DNA of 64,000 nucleotides from Mesorhizobium sp. WSM3862 (GTDB taxonomy: Bacteria > Pseudomonadota > Alphaproteobacteria > Rhizobiales > Rhizobiaceae), in contig NZ_NSGE01000001.1 in the NCBI RefSeq assembly GCF_002294985.1, positions 744,001 to 808,000 on the forward strand, given 5' to 3'. This document shows, one piece after another, positions 25,911 to 35,176 of this stretch. Every line of letters starts with the position of its first letter. Position 1 is the stretch's first letter. The position numbers and the translations under genes were made by a program. The notes below the pieces were generated by a model. The model searched no databases. It was not told the DNA's origin and was given only the letters and a program-made list of their open reading frames with translations.

Positions 25911-26073
25911 GGGCCGTCCCTTCACGCATGGCTGGATCCGGCAACCCGATTCCCGCAACGACCATAGGCAGACACAAATAACTAACTGGTCCTCGACCGG
26001 ACGCCCCACTCGCCATTCGATGGCGAGGCTTTGCATCAACCGCCAAAATGGCGCAAGCAAATCTTGCGTCGCA

Positions 26074-26135
26074 TGAAAATTCACTTGATTTTTTCATGCA
26101 CTTGCTTTCTCATGAAATTTGAGCAGATTTTTTCA
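26074..26135. promoter_or_regulatory. two tandem 23-bp operator-like palindromes
   Basis: Two near-palindromic 23-bp sites begin TGAAA(A/T)TT and end GATTTTTTCA at 26074-26096 and 26113-26135, with starts 39 bp apart. The first has perfect arms GCATGAAAA (26071-26079) and TTTTCATGC (26091-26099). They lie between the divergent nitroreductase and XRE-cupin genes. The second site spans a possible TTG start at 26119, which argues that translation starts later. Confidence 0.6.
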
Positions 26136-26145
26136 CGAGCAGCGG

Positions 26146-26733
26146 GTGACCTCGACCGCCATTAGATCGGAGCAGGACAATGGCGAGCGGCTGCTGGCCG
26201 GCGACATCCGTGCGCTGCGCAAGGCCCGCGGGTTGACGCTTGCCGAGATTGCTCTGAAGCTCGACCGCTCGGTAGGCTGGGTCAGCCAGGTCGAGCGCGG
26301 CTTGTCGATCCCTTCGCTTGGTGACCTGCGGGCCTTCGCCGAACTCTTCGGCGTGCCGCTCAGCCTGTTCTTCAGCCATGACGTGCCTGCCGAAGAGGAG
26401 CGCGGCGTGGTTGTGCGCGCCGGCAGCCGCCGCTCGCTTGGCACAAGCGAATCGGGCCTCGTGGAGGAGCTTCTGTCGCCCGATCTTGGCGGTAGCTTCG
26501 AGATGCTGCGCTCGGTCTTCGCGCCGGGCGCGGAACTGAAAACCGAAGCACGCCGTCCGACCGAGGAAGCAGGCTACGTCGCGTCGGGCACTTTCGAGCT
26601 CGAGATCGGCGGCGTCTGGCATCGGTTCAGCGAAGGCGACTCGTTCCGCTTCGAAGGCAAGCCGTTCCGCTGGCGCAATCCTGGCGCCGAGCCGGCGGTC
26701 GTCATCTGGGTGGTTTCGCCACCGGTGTACTGA
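26146..26733 (+). CDS. XRE family regulator with C-terminal cupin
   Basis: 195 aa from GTG 26146. An XRE HTH (about residues 18-72, ALRKARGLTLAEIALKLDRS then VGWVSQVERG) is joined to a cupin (about 110-190, EEAGYVASGTFELEIGG). Such proteins often sense amino acids, amines or other small ligands. A TTG at 26119 is in frame but lies within an operator-like site, so GTG 26146 is preferred. The gene precedes the GcvT/homocysteine methyltransferase operon by 105 bp and is a candidate regulator of it and of the divergent nitroreductase. Confidence 0.78.
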   Translation: MTSTAIRSEQDNGERLLAGDIRALRKARGLTLAEIALKLDRSVGWVSQVERGLSIPSLGDLRAFAELFGVPLSLFFSHDVPAEEERGVVVRAGSRRSLGTSESGLVEELLSPDLGGSFEMLRSVFAPGAELKTEARRPTEEAGYVASGTFELEIGGVWHRFSEGDSFRFEGKPFRWRNPGAEPAVVIWVVSPPVY

Positions 26734-26737
26734 ACCA

Positions 26738-26786
26738 ATGCATGCCGCCCAAAACCGTGCAGCGGTTTTTGGGACAAGGCCTGCAT
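26738..26786. repeat. rhizobial palindromic intergenic repeat, copy 2
   Basis: Begins ATGCATGCCGCCCAAAA and ends GGCCTGCAT, with CGGTTTTTGGG in between. Same family as 2619-2666 and 63694-63740, with slightly degenerate arms. It separates the XRE gene from the following operon. Confidence 0.7.
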
Positions 26787-26838
26787 GAAACAAAGATCAA
26801 AAGCGCGTCCTGACGCGCTTTGGACGTTGGAGGAGAAC

Positions 26839-29292
26839 ATGGCCGGTTTGCCGACCACGGTACGCGTGGTGATCATCGGAGGCGGTGTCGTTGGCGCCTC
26901 CTCACTTTACCACCTTTGCAAGGCGGGCTGGACCGACTGCGTGCTCTTGGAAAAGAACGAGCTGACCTCCGGCTCAACTTGGCACGCGGCCGGCAACGTG
27001 CCGACCTTCTCGTCGTCCTGGTCGCTGATGAACATGCAGCGCTATTCTACCGAGCTCTACCGGGGCCTCGCCGACGCGGTCGACTATCCGATGAACTACC
27101 ATGTCACCGGCTCGTTGCGGCTCGCCCACACCAAGGAGCGCATGCAGGAGTTCCAGCGCGCCAAAGGCATGGGCCGCTATCAAGGCATGGACATCGACGT
27201 CGTCGGCCTCGACGAGATCAAGCGCCGTTACCCCTTCATCGAGACGCATGAGCTGAAAGGCGCGCTCTACGACCCGAGCGACGGCGACATCGATCCCGCG
27301 CAATTGACGCAGGCGCTTGCCAAGGGTGCGCGCGACATGGGCGCGAAAATCATCCGCTTCTGCCCGGTCACCGGCGTTCGCCGCGAAAACGGCGAATGGG
27401 TGGTGGCGACGCCGCAGGGCGAGATCCGCTGCGAGATCGTGATCAATGCCGCCGGCTATCGCGCCGCCGAAGTTGGAAAAATGTTCGGCCGCGAAGTGCC
27501 GATGATGGTGATGAGCCATCAATATATCCTGTTCGAGGAAATCCCCGAGTTGGCCGCATGGACCAAGGAACAGGGCAAGAAACTGCCGCTGCTGCGCGAC
27601 GTCGACACCTCCTACTACCTGCGCCAGGAAAAGACCGGCATGAATCTCGGTCCCTATGAGCGCAATTGCCGCGCGCATTGGGTCGGCCACAACGATCCGA
27701 TGCCGGAGGATTTTTCCTTCCAGCTTTTCCCGGACGATCTCGACCGTCTCGAGCATTACCTTGCCGACGCCGTTGCCCGTGTGCCGATCCTCGGCACCGC
27801 AGGCCTTTCCAAGGTGATCAACGGGCCGATCCCTTATGCGCCGGACGGCAATCCACTGATCGGTCCGATGCCCGGCGTGCCGAACGCTTTCGAGGCCTGC
27901 GTCTTCACCTTCGGCATTGCGCAAGGTGGCGGCGCCGGCAAGGTGCTGGCCGAATGGGTGACCGAGGGCCAGACCGAATGGGACATGTGGTCCTGCGATC
28001 CGCGCCGCTTCACCGCCTTTGCTTCGGCACCCGACTATTGCGTTGCCAAGGGCATGGAGATCTACGGCAACGAATACGCCATCCAGTTCCCGCGCCACGC
28101 CTGGCCGGCCGGCCGCGACCGCAAGCACTCGCCGCTGCATGAGCGCGTCAAAGCGCAGGGTGGCCAGTTCGACGCTTATAATGGCTGGGAACGCGCCACT
28201 TGGTATGCGCAACCGGGCGACGACATTTCGGAAGAATCAACGCTGACTTTCCGCCGCGACGGGCCATGGCAGCAGCGCGTTCGCGAGGAATGCCTGGCTG
28301 TGCGCGACGCAGCCGGCATCCTCGACCTGCCCGGCTTCTCGCGTTTCAACCTCGAAGGTCCGGGCGCCGCCGAATGGCTGGCCCTGCAGGTCACCGGCCT
28401 CGTGCCGAAGCCCGGCCGCATCGGCCTGGTTTATTTCGCGGACGATAAGGGCCGCATCGTTACCGAAATGTCGGTCGTGCGCCATGGCGAGGACCAGATG
28501 ACGCTAATCACCGCGGCCGTCGCGCAGTGGCATGACTTCGAATGGTTGAAGTCGCGCATGCCGGCCGATGCGGCCTTCAGGCTGACCGATCGCACGGAGG
28601 AATACTCAACCCAGATTCTCGCCGGCCCGAACTCGCGCGCTATCCTTGCTGACGTCTGCGACGCCGATCTCTCCCTGCCTTGGCTGACGCATCAGGAGAC
28701 GACCATCGCCGGCCGCTGGGCGAAGCTGGTGCGCGTCTCCTTCGCCGGCGAGCTCGGTTGGGAGATCCACACCAAGGTCGCGGACACGGCTACCGTCTTC
28801 GACGCGGTCTGGGCCGCCGGCCAGAGGCATGGCCTAAAGCCCTTCGGCATGTACGCGCTGGATTCGCTTCGGCTGGAAAAAGGCTACCGCGCCTGGAAAG
28901 GCGACCTCTCGACCGACTATTCGATCCTGCAGGGCGGGCTCGAACGCTTCGTCAAATGGGACAAGCCCGACTTCCGCGGCAAGGCGGCGCTGCTCAACGA
29001 AAGGCAGCAGGGCGTGAAGAAGCGCTTCGTCACGCTGGTCGTAGAAAACCCCGGCGATTGCGACGCGCCCTATATGTCGACGCTCTGGCATGACGGCAAG
29101 ATTGTCGGCGAGACGACGTCGGGCGGCTGGGGCCATCGCGTCGACAAGTCGATCGCGCTCGGCATGCTGCGTTCCGACCTGACCGAGCCCGGCACGGCGG
29201 TCGAGGTCGAAATCTTCGGCGACCGTTTCAAGGCGGTGGTGCAGAAGGACGAGCCGCTGTGGGATCCGAAGAACGAAAGGTTGAGAGCATGA
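26839..29292 (+). CDS. FAD-dependent oxidase with GcvT domain, dimethylglycine dehydrogenase-like
   Basis: An 817-aa protein with a DAO FAD domain (VVIIGGGVVGASSLYHL) and H49 in TSGSTWHAAGNV, the residue aligned with the covalent FAD His of dimethylglycine dehydrogenase. A GcvT/GCV_T_C half begins near residue 440. Expected chemistry is oxidative N-demethylation with transfer of the C1 unit to THF. AGGAG stands 5 nt before the ATG at 26839; an ATG 18 codons earlier lies in the repeat-flanked leader. It is first gene of a four-gene operon, with its stop overlapping the next start (ATGA). Confidence 0.87.
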   Translation: MAGLPTTVRVVIIGGGVVGASSLYHLCKAGWTDCVLLEKNELTSGSTWHAAGNVPTFSSSWSLMNMQRYSTELYRGLADAVDYPMNYHVTGSLRLAHTKERMQEFQRAKGMGRYQGMDIDVVGLDEIKRRYPFIETHELKGALYDPSDGDIDPAQLTQALAKGARDMGAKIIRFCPVTGVRRENGEWVVATPQGEIRCEIVINAAGYRAAEVGKMFGREVPMMVMSHQYILFEEIPELAAWTKEQGKKLPLLRDVDTSYYLRQEKTGMNLGPYERNCRAHWVGHNDPMPEDFSFQLFPDDLDRLEHYLADAVARVPILGTAGLSKVINGPIPYAPDGNPLIGPMPGVPNAFEACVFTFGIAQGGGAGKVLAEWVTEGQTEWDMWSCDPRRFTAFASAPDYCVAKGMEIYGNEYAIQFPRHAWPAGRDRKHSPLHERVKAQGGQFDAYNGWERATWYAQPGDDISEESTLTFRRDGPWQQRVREECLAVRDAAGILDLPGFSRFNLEGPGAAEWLALQVTGLVPKPGRIGLVYFADDKGRIVTEMSVVRHGEDQMTLITAAVAQWHDFEWLKSRMPADAAFRLTDRTEEYSTQILAGPNSRAILADVCDADLSLPWLTHQETTIAGRWAKLVRVSFAGELGWEIHTKVADTATVFDAVWAAGQRHGLKPFGMYALDSLRLEKGYRAWKGDLSTDYSILQGGLERFVKWDKPDFRGKAALLNERQQGVKKRFVTLVVENPGDCDAPYMSTLWHDGKIVGETTSGGWGHRVDKSIALGMLRSDLTEPGTAVEVEIFGDRFKAVVQKDEPLWDPKNERLRA

Positions 29293-30188
29293 CATCCGTC
29301 ATTCTTACCGATGGCGGCATGGGCCAGGAGTTGGTCCGTCGCAGTCAGTCCGAACCGACGCCTTTGTGGTCGGCCAGAGTGCTGATCGACGAACCGGAAC
29401 TGGTGCGCGACCTGCATGCGGAATTCATCCGTGCCGGCGCTCGCGTCATCACCATCAACACCTATTCGGCCACGCCCGAGCGCCTGGCGCGCGAGGGCGC
29501 GGAAGAGCTGTTTAAGCCTCTGCAGAAGCGCGGCATCGAGCTCGCCCGGCAGGCGCGCGACGAAGCGGGTGAAGCCGCCATCGCCGGCTGCCTCTCGCCT
29601 CTGTTCGGCAGCTACGCGCCGGCGCTGACCATCTCCTTCGAGGAGACGCTCGGCATCTACCGCCGCATCGTCGCCGAACAGGCAGAAGGCGTCGATCTAT
29701 TCCTGTGCGAGACCATGGCTTCCGCCGACGAGGCCCGCGCGGCGGTCACCGCGGCATGCGAGAGCGGCAAGCCGGTCTGGATTTCCTGGACGCTCGCCGA
29801 CCACGGCACGCCCCGCCTGCGCAGCGGCGAGAGCATTGCCGCCGCGGCTAGCGCCCTCGGCGATCTGCCGGTGGTGGCACGGCTGCTCAACTGCTGCCGG
29901 CCCGAAGCCATTGCCGCCGCATTGCCGGAACTGCTGGCCCTCGGCGGTCCGGTTGGCGCCTATGCCAATGGCTTCACCTCGGTCGAGGCGCTCAAGCATG
30001 GCGGCACGGTCGACGTGCTGCACGCGCGCCATGATCTCGATCCGCATGCCTATGCCGACCAGGCGATGGGCTGGGTCGAGGCTGGCGCCAGCATTGTGGG
30101 CGGCTGTTGTGAAGTCGGGCCAGCTCACATCGCTGCGCTACGCGACCGGCTCATTCAGGCCGGCCATCACATCTCGGGAGTAGCCTGA
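29289..30188 (+). CDS. homocysteine S-methyltransferase family protein (BHMT/MmuM-like)
   Basis: A 299-aa S-methyltransferase barrel. Zinc-site cysteines are visible at C202/C203 (LLNCCRPE) and C273/C274 (IVGGCCEVGPAHI), and LTDGGMGQELV is the N-terminal substrate loop. Family members methylate homocysteine using betaine, S-methylmethionine or SAM. Placed between two dimethylglycine dehydrogenase-like genes, a betaine:homocysteine methyltransferase making dimethylglycine is attractive, but the donor is inferred only from context. ATGA overlap upstream; the stop shares its A with the next ATG. Confidence 0.82.
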   Translation: MTSVILTDGGMGQELVRRSQSEPTPLWSARVLIDEPELVRDLHAEFIRAGARVITINTYSATPERLAREGAEELFKPLQKRGIELARQARDEAGEAAIAGCLSPLFGSYAPALTISFEETLGIYRRIVAEQAEGVDLFLCETMASADEARAAVTAACESGKPVWISWTLADHGTPRLRSGESIAAAASALGDLPVVARLLNCCRPEAIAAALPELLALGGPVGAYANGFTSVEALKHGGTVDVLHARHDLDPHAYADQAMGWVEAGASIVGGCCEVGPAHIAALRDRLIQAGHHISGVA

Positions 30189-31369
30189 TGCCAAAACCAT
30201 CAAAGCGCATTACCGGCATCGTGCCATCGGGCAAGGACGGCTGGGAAGTCCATTTCGCCGCCTGGACCCGCAGGGCAGCCGGCGAGGACATCATCGTGCT
30301 CTCGGTCGGCGACCATGATTTCGACACGCCGTCGCAAACGATCGAGGCCTGCGTGAACGCCGTCCGCGGCAGCAACCACCACTACACGCCGCTTCCCGGC
30401 CTGCCGCGCCTGCGCAAGGCCATGGCAGCTGCCTCCACCGTCTGCACCGGCGTCCTGACGGACCCCGACGAGGTCATCGCCACGGCCGGCGGTCAGGGCG
30501 CACTTTACGCCGCCGTGCAGGGCGTGCTCGACCCCGGCGATCACGCGATCGTCGTCGCGCCTTATTATGCCACCTACCCCAACACCTTCAGCGCCGCCGG
30601 CGCCAGCTTCACCGTGGTCGAGACGCCGGCCGAGGACGGCTTCCAGCCGCGCGCCGATAAGATCCGCGCGGCGCTCAGGCCCAACACGCGCGCCATCCTG
30701 ATCAACACCCCGAACAACCCGACAGGCGCAGTCTATTCGCGCGAACGGCTCGAGCAATTGGCCGAAATCTGCAAGGAGCACGATCTCTGGCTGCTATCCG
30801 ACGAGGTCTACTGGACGCTCGGCGGCGGCGAGCACATCTCGCCGCGCTCGCTGCCCGGCATGTCCGAGCGCACGCTGGTCATCAATTCCATGTCGAAAAG
30901 CCACGGGATGACCGGCTGGCGCATGGGCTGGCTCACCGGCCCGAAGGCGATGATCGCGCTGATGACCGATCTCAACCTGGTGACCACCTACGGCCTGCCG
31001 GCCTTCATCTCGATCGCTTGCGCCGAGGCGCTTGAAAACCACTACGGCGTGGACGAAATAGCCGAGCGTTACGCCGGGCGCCGCGCCGTCTTCCTCGACG
31101 CCATTCGCGGCGCAAATGAAGTCACCGTGCGCGGCTCCGAAGGCGGCATGTATGTCATGCTCGACATATCGGCCATCGAGCCCGACGACGAGAAATTCGC
31201 CTGGGCGCTGCTCGACAAGGAGAAGATCGGCGTCATGCCTGGCTCGAGCTTCGGCGAGGCCGCCGCCGGCCACATCCGCATCAGCCTCTGCCAGCCTGAA
31301 CCTGTCCTTCAGGAAGCAGCGCTTCGCGTGCGCCGCTTCGCTTCCGACTACCGCCGCGAGGCCGCATGA
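30188..31369 (+). CDS. PLP-dependent aminotransferase, class I/II
   Basis: A 393-aa fold-type I aminotransferase. K237 in NSMSKSHGMTGWRMGW is the Schiff-base lysine; NTPNNPTGAVYS and LLSDEVYW carry the other PLP contacts. Sequence looks like the aspartate/aromatic group without indicating a substrate. It sits in the middle of the one-carbon operon with 1-bp and 4-bp overlaps, so it is co-translated with the methyltransferase and the second oxidase. Its role there is unexplained. Confidence 0.82.
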   Translation: MPKPSKRITGIVPSGKDGWEVHFAAWTRRAAGEDIIVLSVGDHDFDTPSQTIEACVNAVRGSNHHYTPLPGLPRLRKAMAAASTVCTGVLTDPDEVIATAGGQGALYAAVQGVLDPGDHAIVVAPYYATYPNTFSAAGASFTVVETPAEDGFQPRADKIRAALRPNTRAILINTPNNPTGAVYSRERLEQLAEICKEHDLWLLSDEVYWTLGGGEHISPRSLPGMSERTLVINSMSKSHGMTGWRMGWLTGPKAMIALMTDLNLVTTYGLPAFISIACAEALENHYGVDEIAERYAGRRAVFLDAIRGANEVTVRGSEGGMYVMLDISAIEPDDEKFAWALLDKEKIGVMPGSSFGEAAAGHIRISLCQPEPVLQEAALRVRRFASDYRREAA

Positions 31370-33813
31370 CCAAAACCATTCCAACCAAAGCTCGCGCGGT
31401 CATTATCGGCGGCGGCGTCTCCGGCTGCTCGGTCGCCTATCATCTGGCCAAGCTCGGCTGGACCGAGATCGTGCTGCTTGAGCGCAAGCAGCTCACCTCA
31501 GGCACGACCTGGCACGCCGCCGGCCTGATCGGCCAGTTGCGCGCCTCGCAGAACATGACCCGGCTGGCGAAATACTCGGCCGACCTCTACGTCAAGCTCG
31601 AGGCGGAAACCGACGTCGGCACCGGCATGCGCCAGGTCGGCTCGATCACCGTGGCGCTGACCGAAGAACGCAAGCACGAAATTTACAGGCAGGCCTCGCT
31701 AGCCCGCGCCTTCGATGTCGACGTGCGCGAGATTTCGCCCAGCGAAGTCAAGGAGATGTACCCGCATCTCAACGTCTCCGATGTGGTCGGCGCGGTACAT
31801 TTGCCTCTCGACGGCCAGTGCGACCCGGCCAATATCGCCATGGCGCTGGCCAAGGGCGCGCGGCAATGCGGAGCGACGGTTATCGAGAACGTGAAGGTCA
31901 CCAAGGTCCACACCCGGAACGGCCGCGTCTCCGCTGTCTCCTGGGCTCAGGGCGAGGACCAGGGCACGATCGAGACCGACATCGTCGTCAACTGCGCCGG
32001 TATGTGGGCGCGCGAGCTCGGCCGGCAGAACGGCGTCACCATCCCGCTGCACGCCTGCGAGCATTTCTACCTCGTCACCGAGCCCATCCCCGGCCTCACC
32101 CGCCTGCCGGTGCTGCGCGTGCCGGACGAGTGCGCCTACTACAAGGAAGACGCCGGCAAGATGATGCTCGGCGCCTTCGAGCCGGTGGCGAAACCCTGGG
32201 GCATGGACGGCATCCGCGAGGATTTCTGCTTCGACCAGTTGCCCGAGGACATGGACCATTTCGAGCCGATCCTCGAAATGGGCGTCAACCGTATGCCGAT
32301 GCTGGGCACGGCCGGCATCCACACCTTCTTCAACGGCCCCGAGAGTTTTACTCCCGACGACCGCTACTATCTCGGCGAGGCGCCGGAACTCTCCGGCTAC
32401 TGGATGGCGACCGGCTACAATTCAATCGGCATCGTTTCCTCCGGCGGGGCCGGCATGGCCCTGGCGCAGTGGATCAATGACGGCGAGGCGCCTTTCGACC
32501 TCTGGGAGGTCGACATCCGCCGCGCCCAGCCCTTCCAGAAGAACCGTCGCTACCTCAAGGAACGCGTCTCCGAAACGCTCGGCCTGCTCTACGCCGATCA
32601 TTTCCCCTATCGCCAGATGGCTACCTCGCGCGGCGTGCGCCGCTCGCCTCTGCACGAGCATCTGAAGGCTCGTGGCGCCGTCTTCGGCGAGGTGGCCGGC
32701 TGGGAGCGCGCCAACTGGTTTGCCCGCGAAGGACAGGAGCGCGAATACCGCTATTCCTGGAAGCGGCAGAACTGGTTCGACAACCAGCGCGAGGAACACC
32801 TCGCCGTGCGCAACGGCGTCGGCCTGTTCGACATGACCTCGTTCGGCAAGATCCGCGTTGAAGGCCGCTACGCTTGTGCCTTCCTGCAGCGGCTCTGCGC
32901 CAACGACATGGACGTGGAACCGGGCAAGATCGTCTACACGCAGATGCTCAACGCCAAAGGCGGCATCGAGAGCGACCTCACCGTGACGCGGCTGTCCGAG
33001 ACCGCCTATTTCCTCGTCGTGCCCGGCGCCACCTTGCAGCGTGACCTCGCCTGGCTGAGGCGGCACGTCGCCGACGAATTCGTCGTCATTACCGACCTAA
33101 CCGCTGCCGAAGCCGTCATCTGCCTGATGGGCCCCGATTCGCGAAAGCTGATCCAGAAGGTGAGCCCCAACGATTTTTCCAACCAGGCCAATCCGTTCGG
33201 CACTTGCCAGGACATCGAGATCGGCATGGGGCTGGCCCGTGCCCATCGCGTTACCTATGTCGGCGAGCTCGGCTGGGAACTCTATGTCTCGACCGATCAG
33301 GCCGCCCATGTCTTCGAGGCGATCATTGAAGCCGGCGCCGATGTCGGGCTGAAGCTCTGCGGCCTGCATACGCTGGATTCCTGCCGCATCGAAAAGGCCT
33401 TCCGCCATTTCGGCCACGACATCACCGACGAGGACCATGTGGTGGAGGCAGGCCTTGGCTTTGCGGTGAAGACGGCCAAGAGCGACTTCATCGGCCGTGA
33501 CGCGGTGCTCAGGAAGAAGGAAGCCGGGTTGAGCCGCAGGCTGGTGCAGTTCCGCCTCAAGGACCCGCAGCCCCTGTTATTCCACAACGAAGCAATCCTG
33601 CGCGACGACATGATCGTCGGTCCGATCACCTCGGGCAATTACGGCCACCATCTCGGCGGCGCGATCGGGCTCGGCTATGTGCCCTGCGAGGGCGAGAGCG
33701 AGGCGGATGTGCTGGGCTCATCCTACGAGGTCGAGATCGCCGGCGAACGCTTCGCCGCGGAAGCATCGTTGAGGCCGATGTACGACCCGAAGGCTGAACG
33801 GGTCAGGATGTAG
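31366..33813 (+). CDS. FAD-dependent oxidase with GcvT domain, dimethylglycine dehydrogenase-like
   Basis: An 815-aa paralogue of the oxidase at 26839: FAD motif AVIIGGGVSGCSVAYHLA, H50 in TSGTTWHAAGLI at the covalent FAD position, then FAO_M and GcvT/GCV_T_C domains in the second half. It overlaps the aminotransferase stop (ATGA) and closes the operon. Two paralogues in one operon suggest sequential steps (for example dimethylglycine then sarcosine) or two substrates; sequence alone does not decide. Confidence 0.86.
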   Translation: MTKTIPTKARAVIIGGGVSGCSVAYHLAKLGWTEIVLLERKQLTSGTTWHAAGLIGQLRASQNMTRLAKYSADLYVKLEAETDVGTGMRQVGSITVALTEERKHEIYRQASLARAFDVDVREISPSEVKEMYPHLNVSDVVGAVHLPLDGQCDPANIAMALAKGARQCGATVIENVKVTKVHTRNGRVSAVSWAQGEDQGTIETDIVVNCAGMWARELGRQNGVTIPLHACEHFYLVTEPIPGLTRLPVLRVPDECAYYKEDAGKMMLGAFEPVAKPWGMDGIREDFCFDQLPEDMDHFEPILEMGVNRMPMLGTAGIHTFFNGPESFTPDDRYYLGEAPELSGYWMATGYNSIGIVSSGGAGMALAQWINDGEAPFDLWEVDIRRAQPFQKNRRYLKERVSETLGLLYADHFPYRQMATSRGVRRSPLHEHLKARGAVFGEVAGWERANWFAREGQEREYRYSWKRQNWFDNQREEHLAVRNGVGLFDMTSFGKIRVEGRYACAFLQRLCANDMDVEPGKIVYTQMLNAKGGIESDLTVTRLSETAYFLVVPGATLQRDLAWLRRHVADEFVVITDLTAAEAVICLMGPDSRKLIQKVSPNDFSNQANPFGTCQDIEIGMGLARAHRVTYVGELGWELYVSTDQAAHVFEAIIEAGADVGLKLCGLHTLDSCRIEKAFRHFGHDITDEDHVVEAGLGFAVKTAKSDFIGRDAVLRKKEAGLSRRLVQFRLKDPQPLLFHNEAILRDDMIVGPITSGNYGHHLGGAIGLGYVPCEGESEADVLGSSYEVEIAGERFAAEASLRPMYDPKAERVRM

Positions 33814-33822
33814 CGCAGTGTT

Positions 33823-33950
33823 CCTTCTCCCCGTTCTACGGGGAGAAGGTGCCCGAAGGGCGGATGAGGGGCAGCGCCTCACCTTTGTAATTTGGCGCCG
33901 CCCCTCATCTGGCTGCCGCCATCTTCTCCCCGTTGAACGGGGGAGAAGAG
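33823..33950. repeat. composite intergenic repeat with several hairpins
   Basis: CCTTCTCCCCGT (33823-33834) and ACGGGGAGAAGG (33838-33849) form a perfect 12-bp stem. A second hairpin (TCTTCTCCCC ... GGGGAGAAGA) lies near 33922-33950, and GATGAGGGGC pairs at distance with GCCCCTCATC. It fills the gap between two convergent genes and may terminate both. It has the look of an interspersed rhizobial element. Confidence 0.65.
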
Positions 33951-33958
33951 AGCTATCC

Positions 33959-34546
33959 TCAAAAGTTTTCCAGCCTCGCCCTTACCTTCGCCAGAAACGC
34001 CGTCCGGCTCTTCGGCGTCGAGGAATCCATCAGGTAGTGCGCCAGGAAGAACGTCTTGCAGCGGGGTGCGCAGATGGCACGCATGCCGCGCAGGATCGTC
34101 TTGCGGCCGGGCTGGCCGACAACGACGCTCCACCAGGTCGGCGCGCCACAGGTGGTGATGACGCCGACCTTGGTCACATGGGTCATCAGCGATTGGATCC
34201 GGCCTTTGCCGCGCGGCAGCTTGAAGGCGATGTCGGTCGCCCACACGCGATCGAACCAGCCCTTCAGCATCGCCGGCAATCCGTACCACCAGGTGGGGTA
34301 GATGAAGAGGATCGCCTCGGCCCATTGCAGATGCTCGAAATGCGGCCTGAGCGCGGGATCCTCAGGCGCGCGCTCGTTGTAGGAGCGCCGCTCTTCGCAG
34401 CTCATCACCGGATTGAACTTCTCGGCATAGAGATCGAGCAGCCGCACGTCCCAGCCTCGTCGCGTCAGCACCTCTATCGCCATGTCGCGGATCGCGGCGC
34501 AATAGCTCTCCGGCACCGGATGGCAATAGACCACCAGCACGCGCAT
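33959..34546 (-). CDS. NAD(P)H-dependent oxidoreductase, flavodoxin-like fold
   Basis: A 195-aa protein of the NQO1/KefF/MdaB-like family: MRVLVVYCHPVPESYCAA (FMN/FAD-binding first strand and loop) and FIYPTWWYGLPAMLKGWFDR (family motif). It would reduce quinones or other electrophiles with NAD(P)H. Its start overlaps the stop of a paralogue upstream by 1 bp. Confidence 0.8.
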   Translation of the reverse strand: MRVLVVYCHPVPESYCAAIRDMAIEVLTRRGWDVRLLDLYAEKFNPVMSCEERRSYNERAPEDPALRPHFEHLQWAEAILFIYPTWWYGLPAMLKGWFDRVWATDIAFKLPRGKGRIQSLMTHVTKVGVITTCGAPTWWSVVVGQPGRKTILRGMRAICAPRCKTFFLAHYLMDSSTPKSRTAFLAKVRARLENF

Positions 34547-35127
34547 CAGAATTGATCCATGCTCGCGGCCACCTTCGCCATGAAGGCCTTGCGCGTCTGA
34601 TCCGTCGAAAGGTTCATCGAATAGTGTGCGAGGTAAGAGACGGGAGCGCCTGGCTTGATGGTGGCCCGCAGCGTGCGCGTCACCATTCTGCGCGGCGGAT
34701 CGCCCATCAGCATGGCGCGAAAACGACTGCCGCCATAGGTGGTGATGGCGGCGAGCTTGCGGATGTTGTGCAGCGTCGGCCGAACCTTGCCGTCGACCAG
34801 CTTGAACGATACGCCGGGCAGGAAGACGCGGTCGAAGAAGCCCTTCAGGATCGCCGGATAGCCGTAATTCCAGACCGGAAACGACAGCACCAACGCTTCC
34901 GCCTTCTGAAGCCTTGCGATGTAACCGGCGACCGCGTCGTTCGGCCCGCGCTGATCGTGATAGCCGAGCCGCTCTGCGCACGTCATCCCCGGATCGAAGT
35001 CCTCGGCATAGAGGTCGCAGTCGTCGATCGTGTGGCCCGCCGCGCCGAGCCGCTCGACGATCGTCCGATGCAGTCCGGCGTTGAAGCTGGTCTCCACCGG
35101 ATGTGCGTAGAGCACGAGGATGTTCAC
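34546..35127 (-). CDS. NAD(P)H-dependent oxidoreductase, flavodoxin-like fold (paralogue)
   Basis: A 193-aa paralogue of the preceding entry: MNILVLYAHPVETSFNAGLH and LSFPVWNYGYPAILKGFFDR. It is transcribed first in a two-gene unit. Tandem duplication followed by divergence is likely, and the two may act as a heterodimer or on different substrates; neither can be told from sequence. Confidence 0.8.
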   Translation of the reverse strand: MNILVLYAHPVETSFNAGLHRTIVERLGAAGHTIDDCDLYAEDFDPGMTCAERLGYHDQRGPNDAVAGYIARLQKAEALVLSFPVWNYGYPAILKGFFDRVFLPGVSFKLVDGKVRPTLHNIRKLAAITTYGGSRFRAMLMGDPPRRMVTRTLRATIKPGAPVSYLAHYSMNLSTDQTRKAFMAKVAASMDQF

Positions 35128-35176
35128 GGGAGTGGATCCCGCAGGTCAGCTCGACAAACCCCTGTTGTCCCATGCC

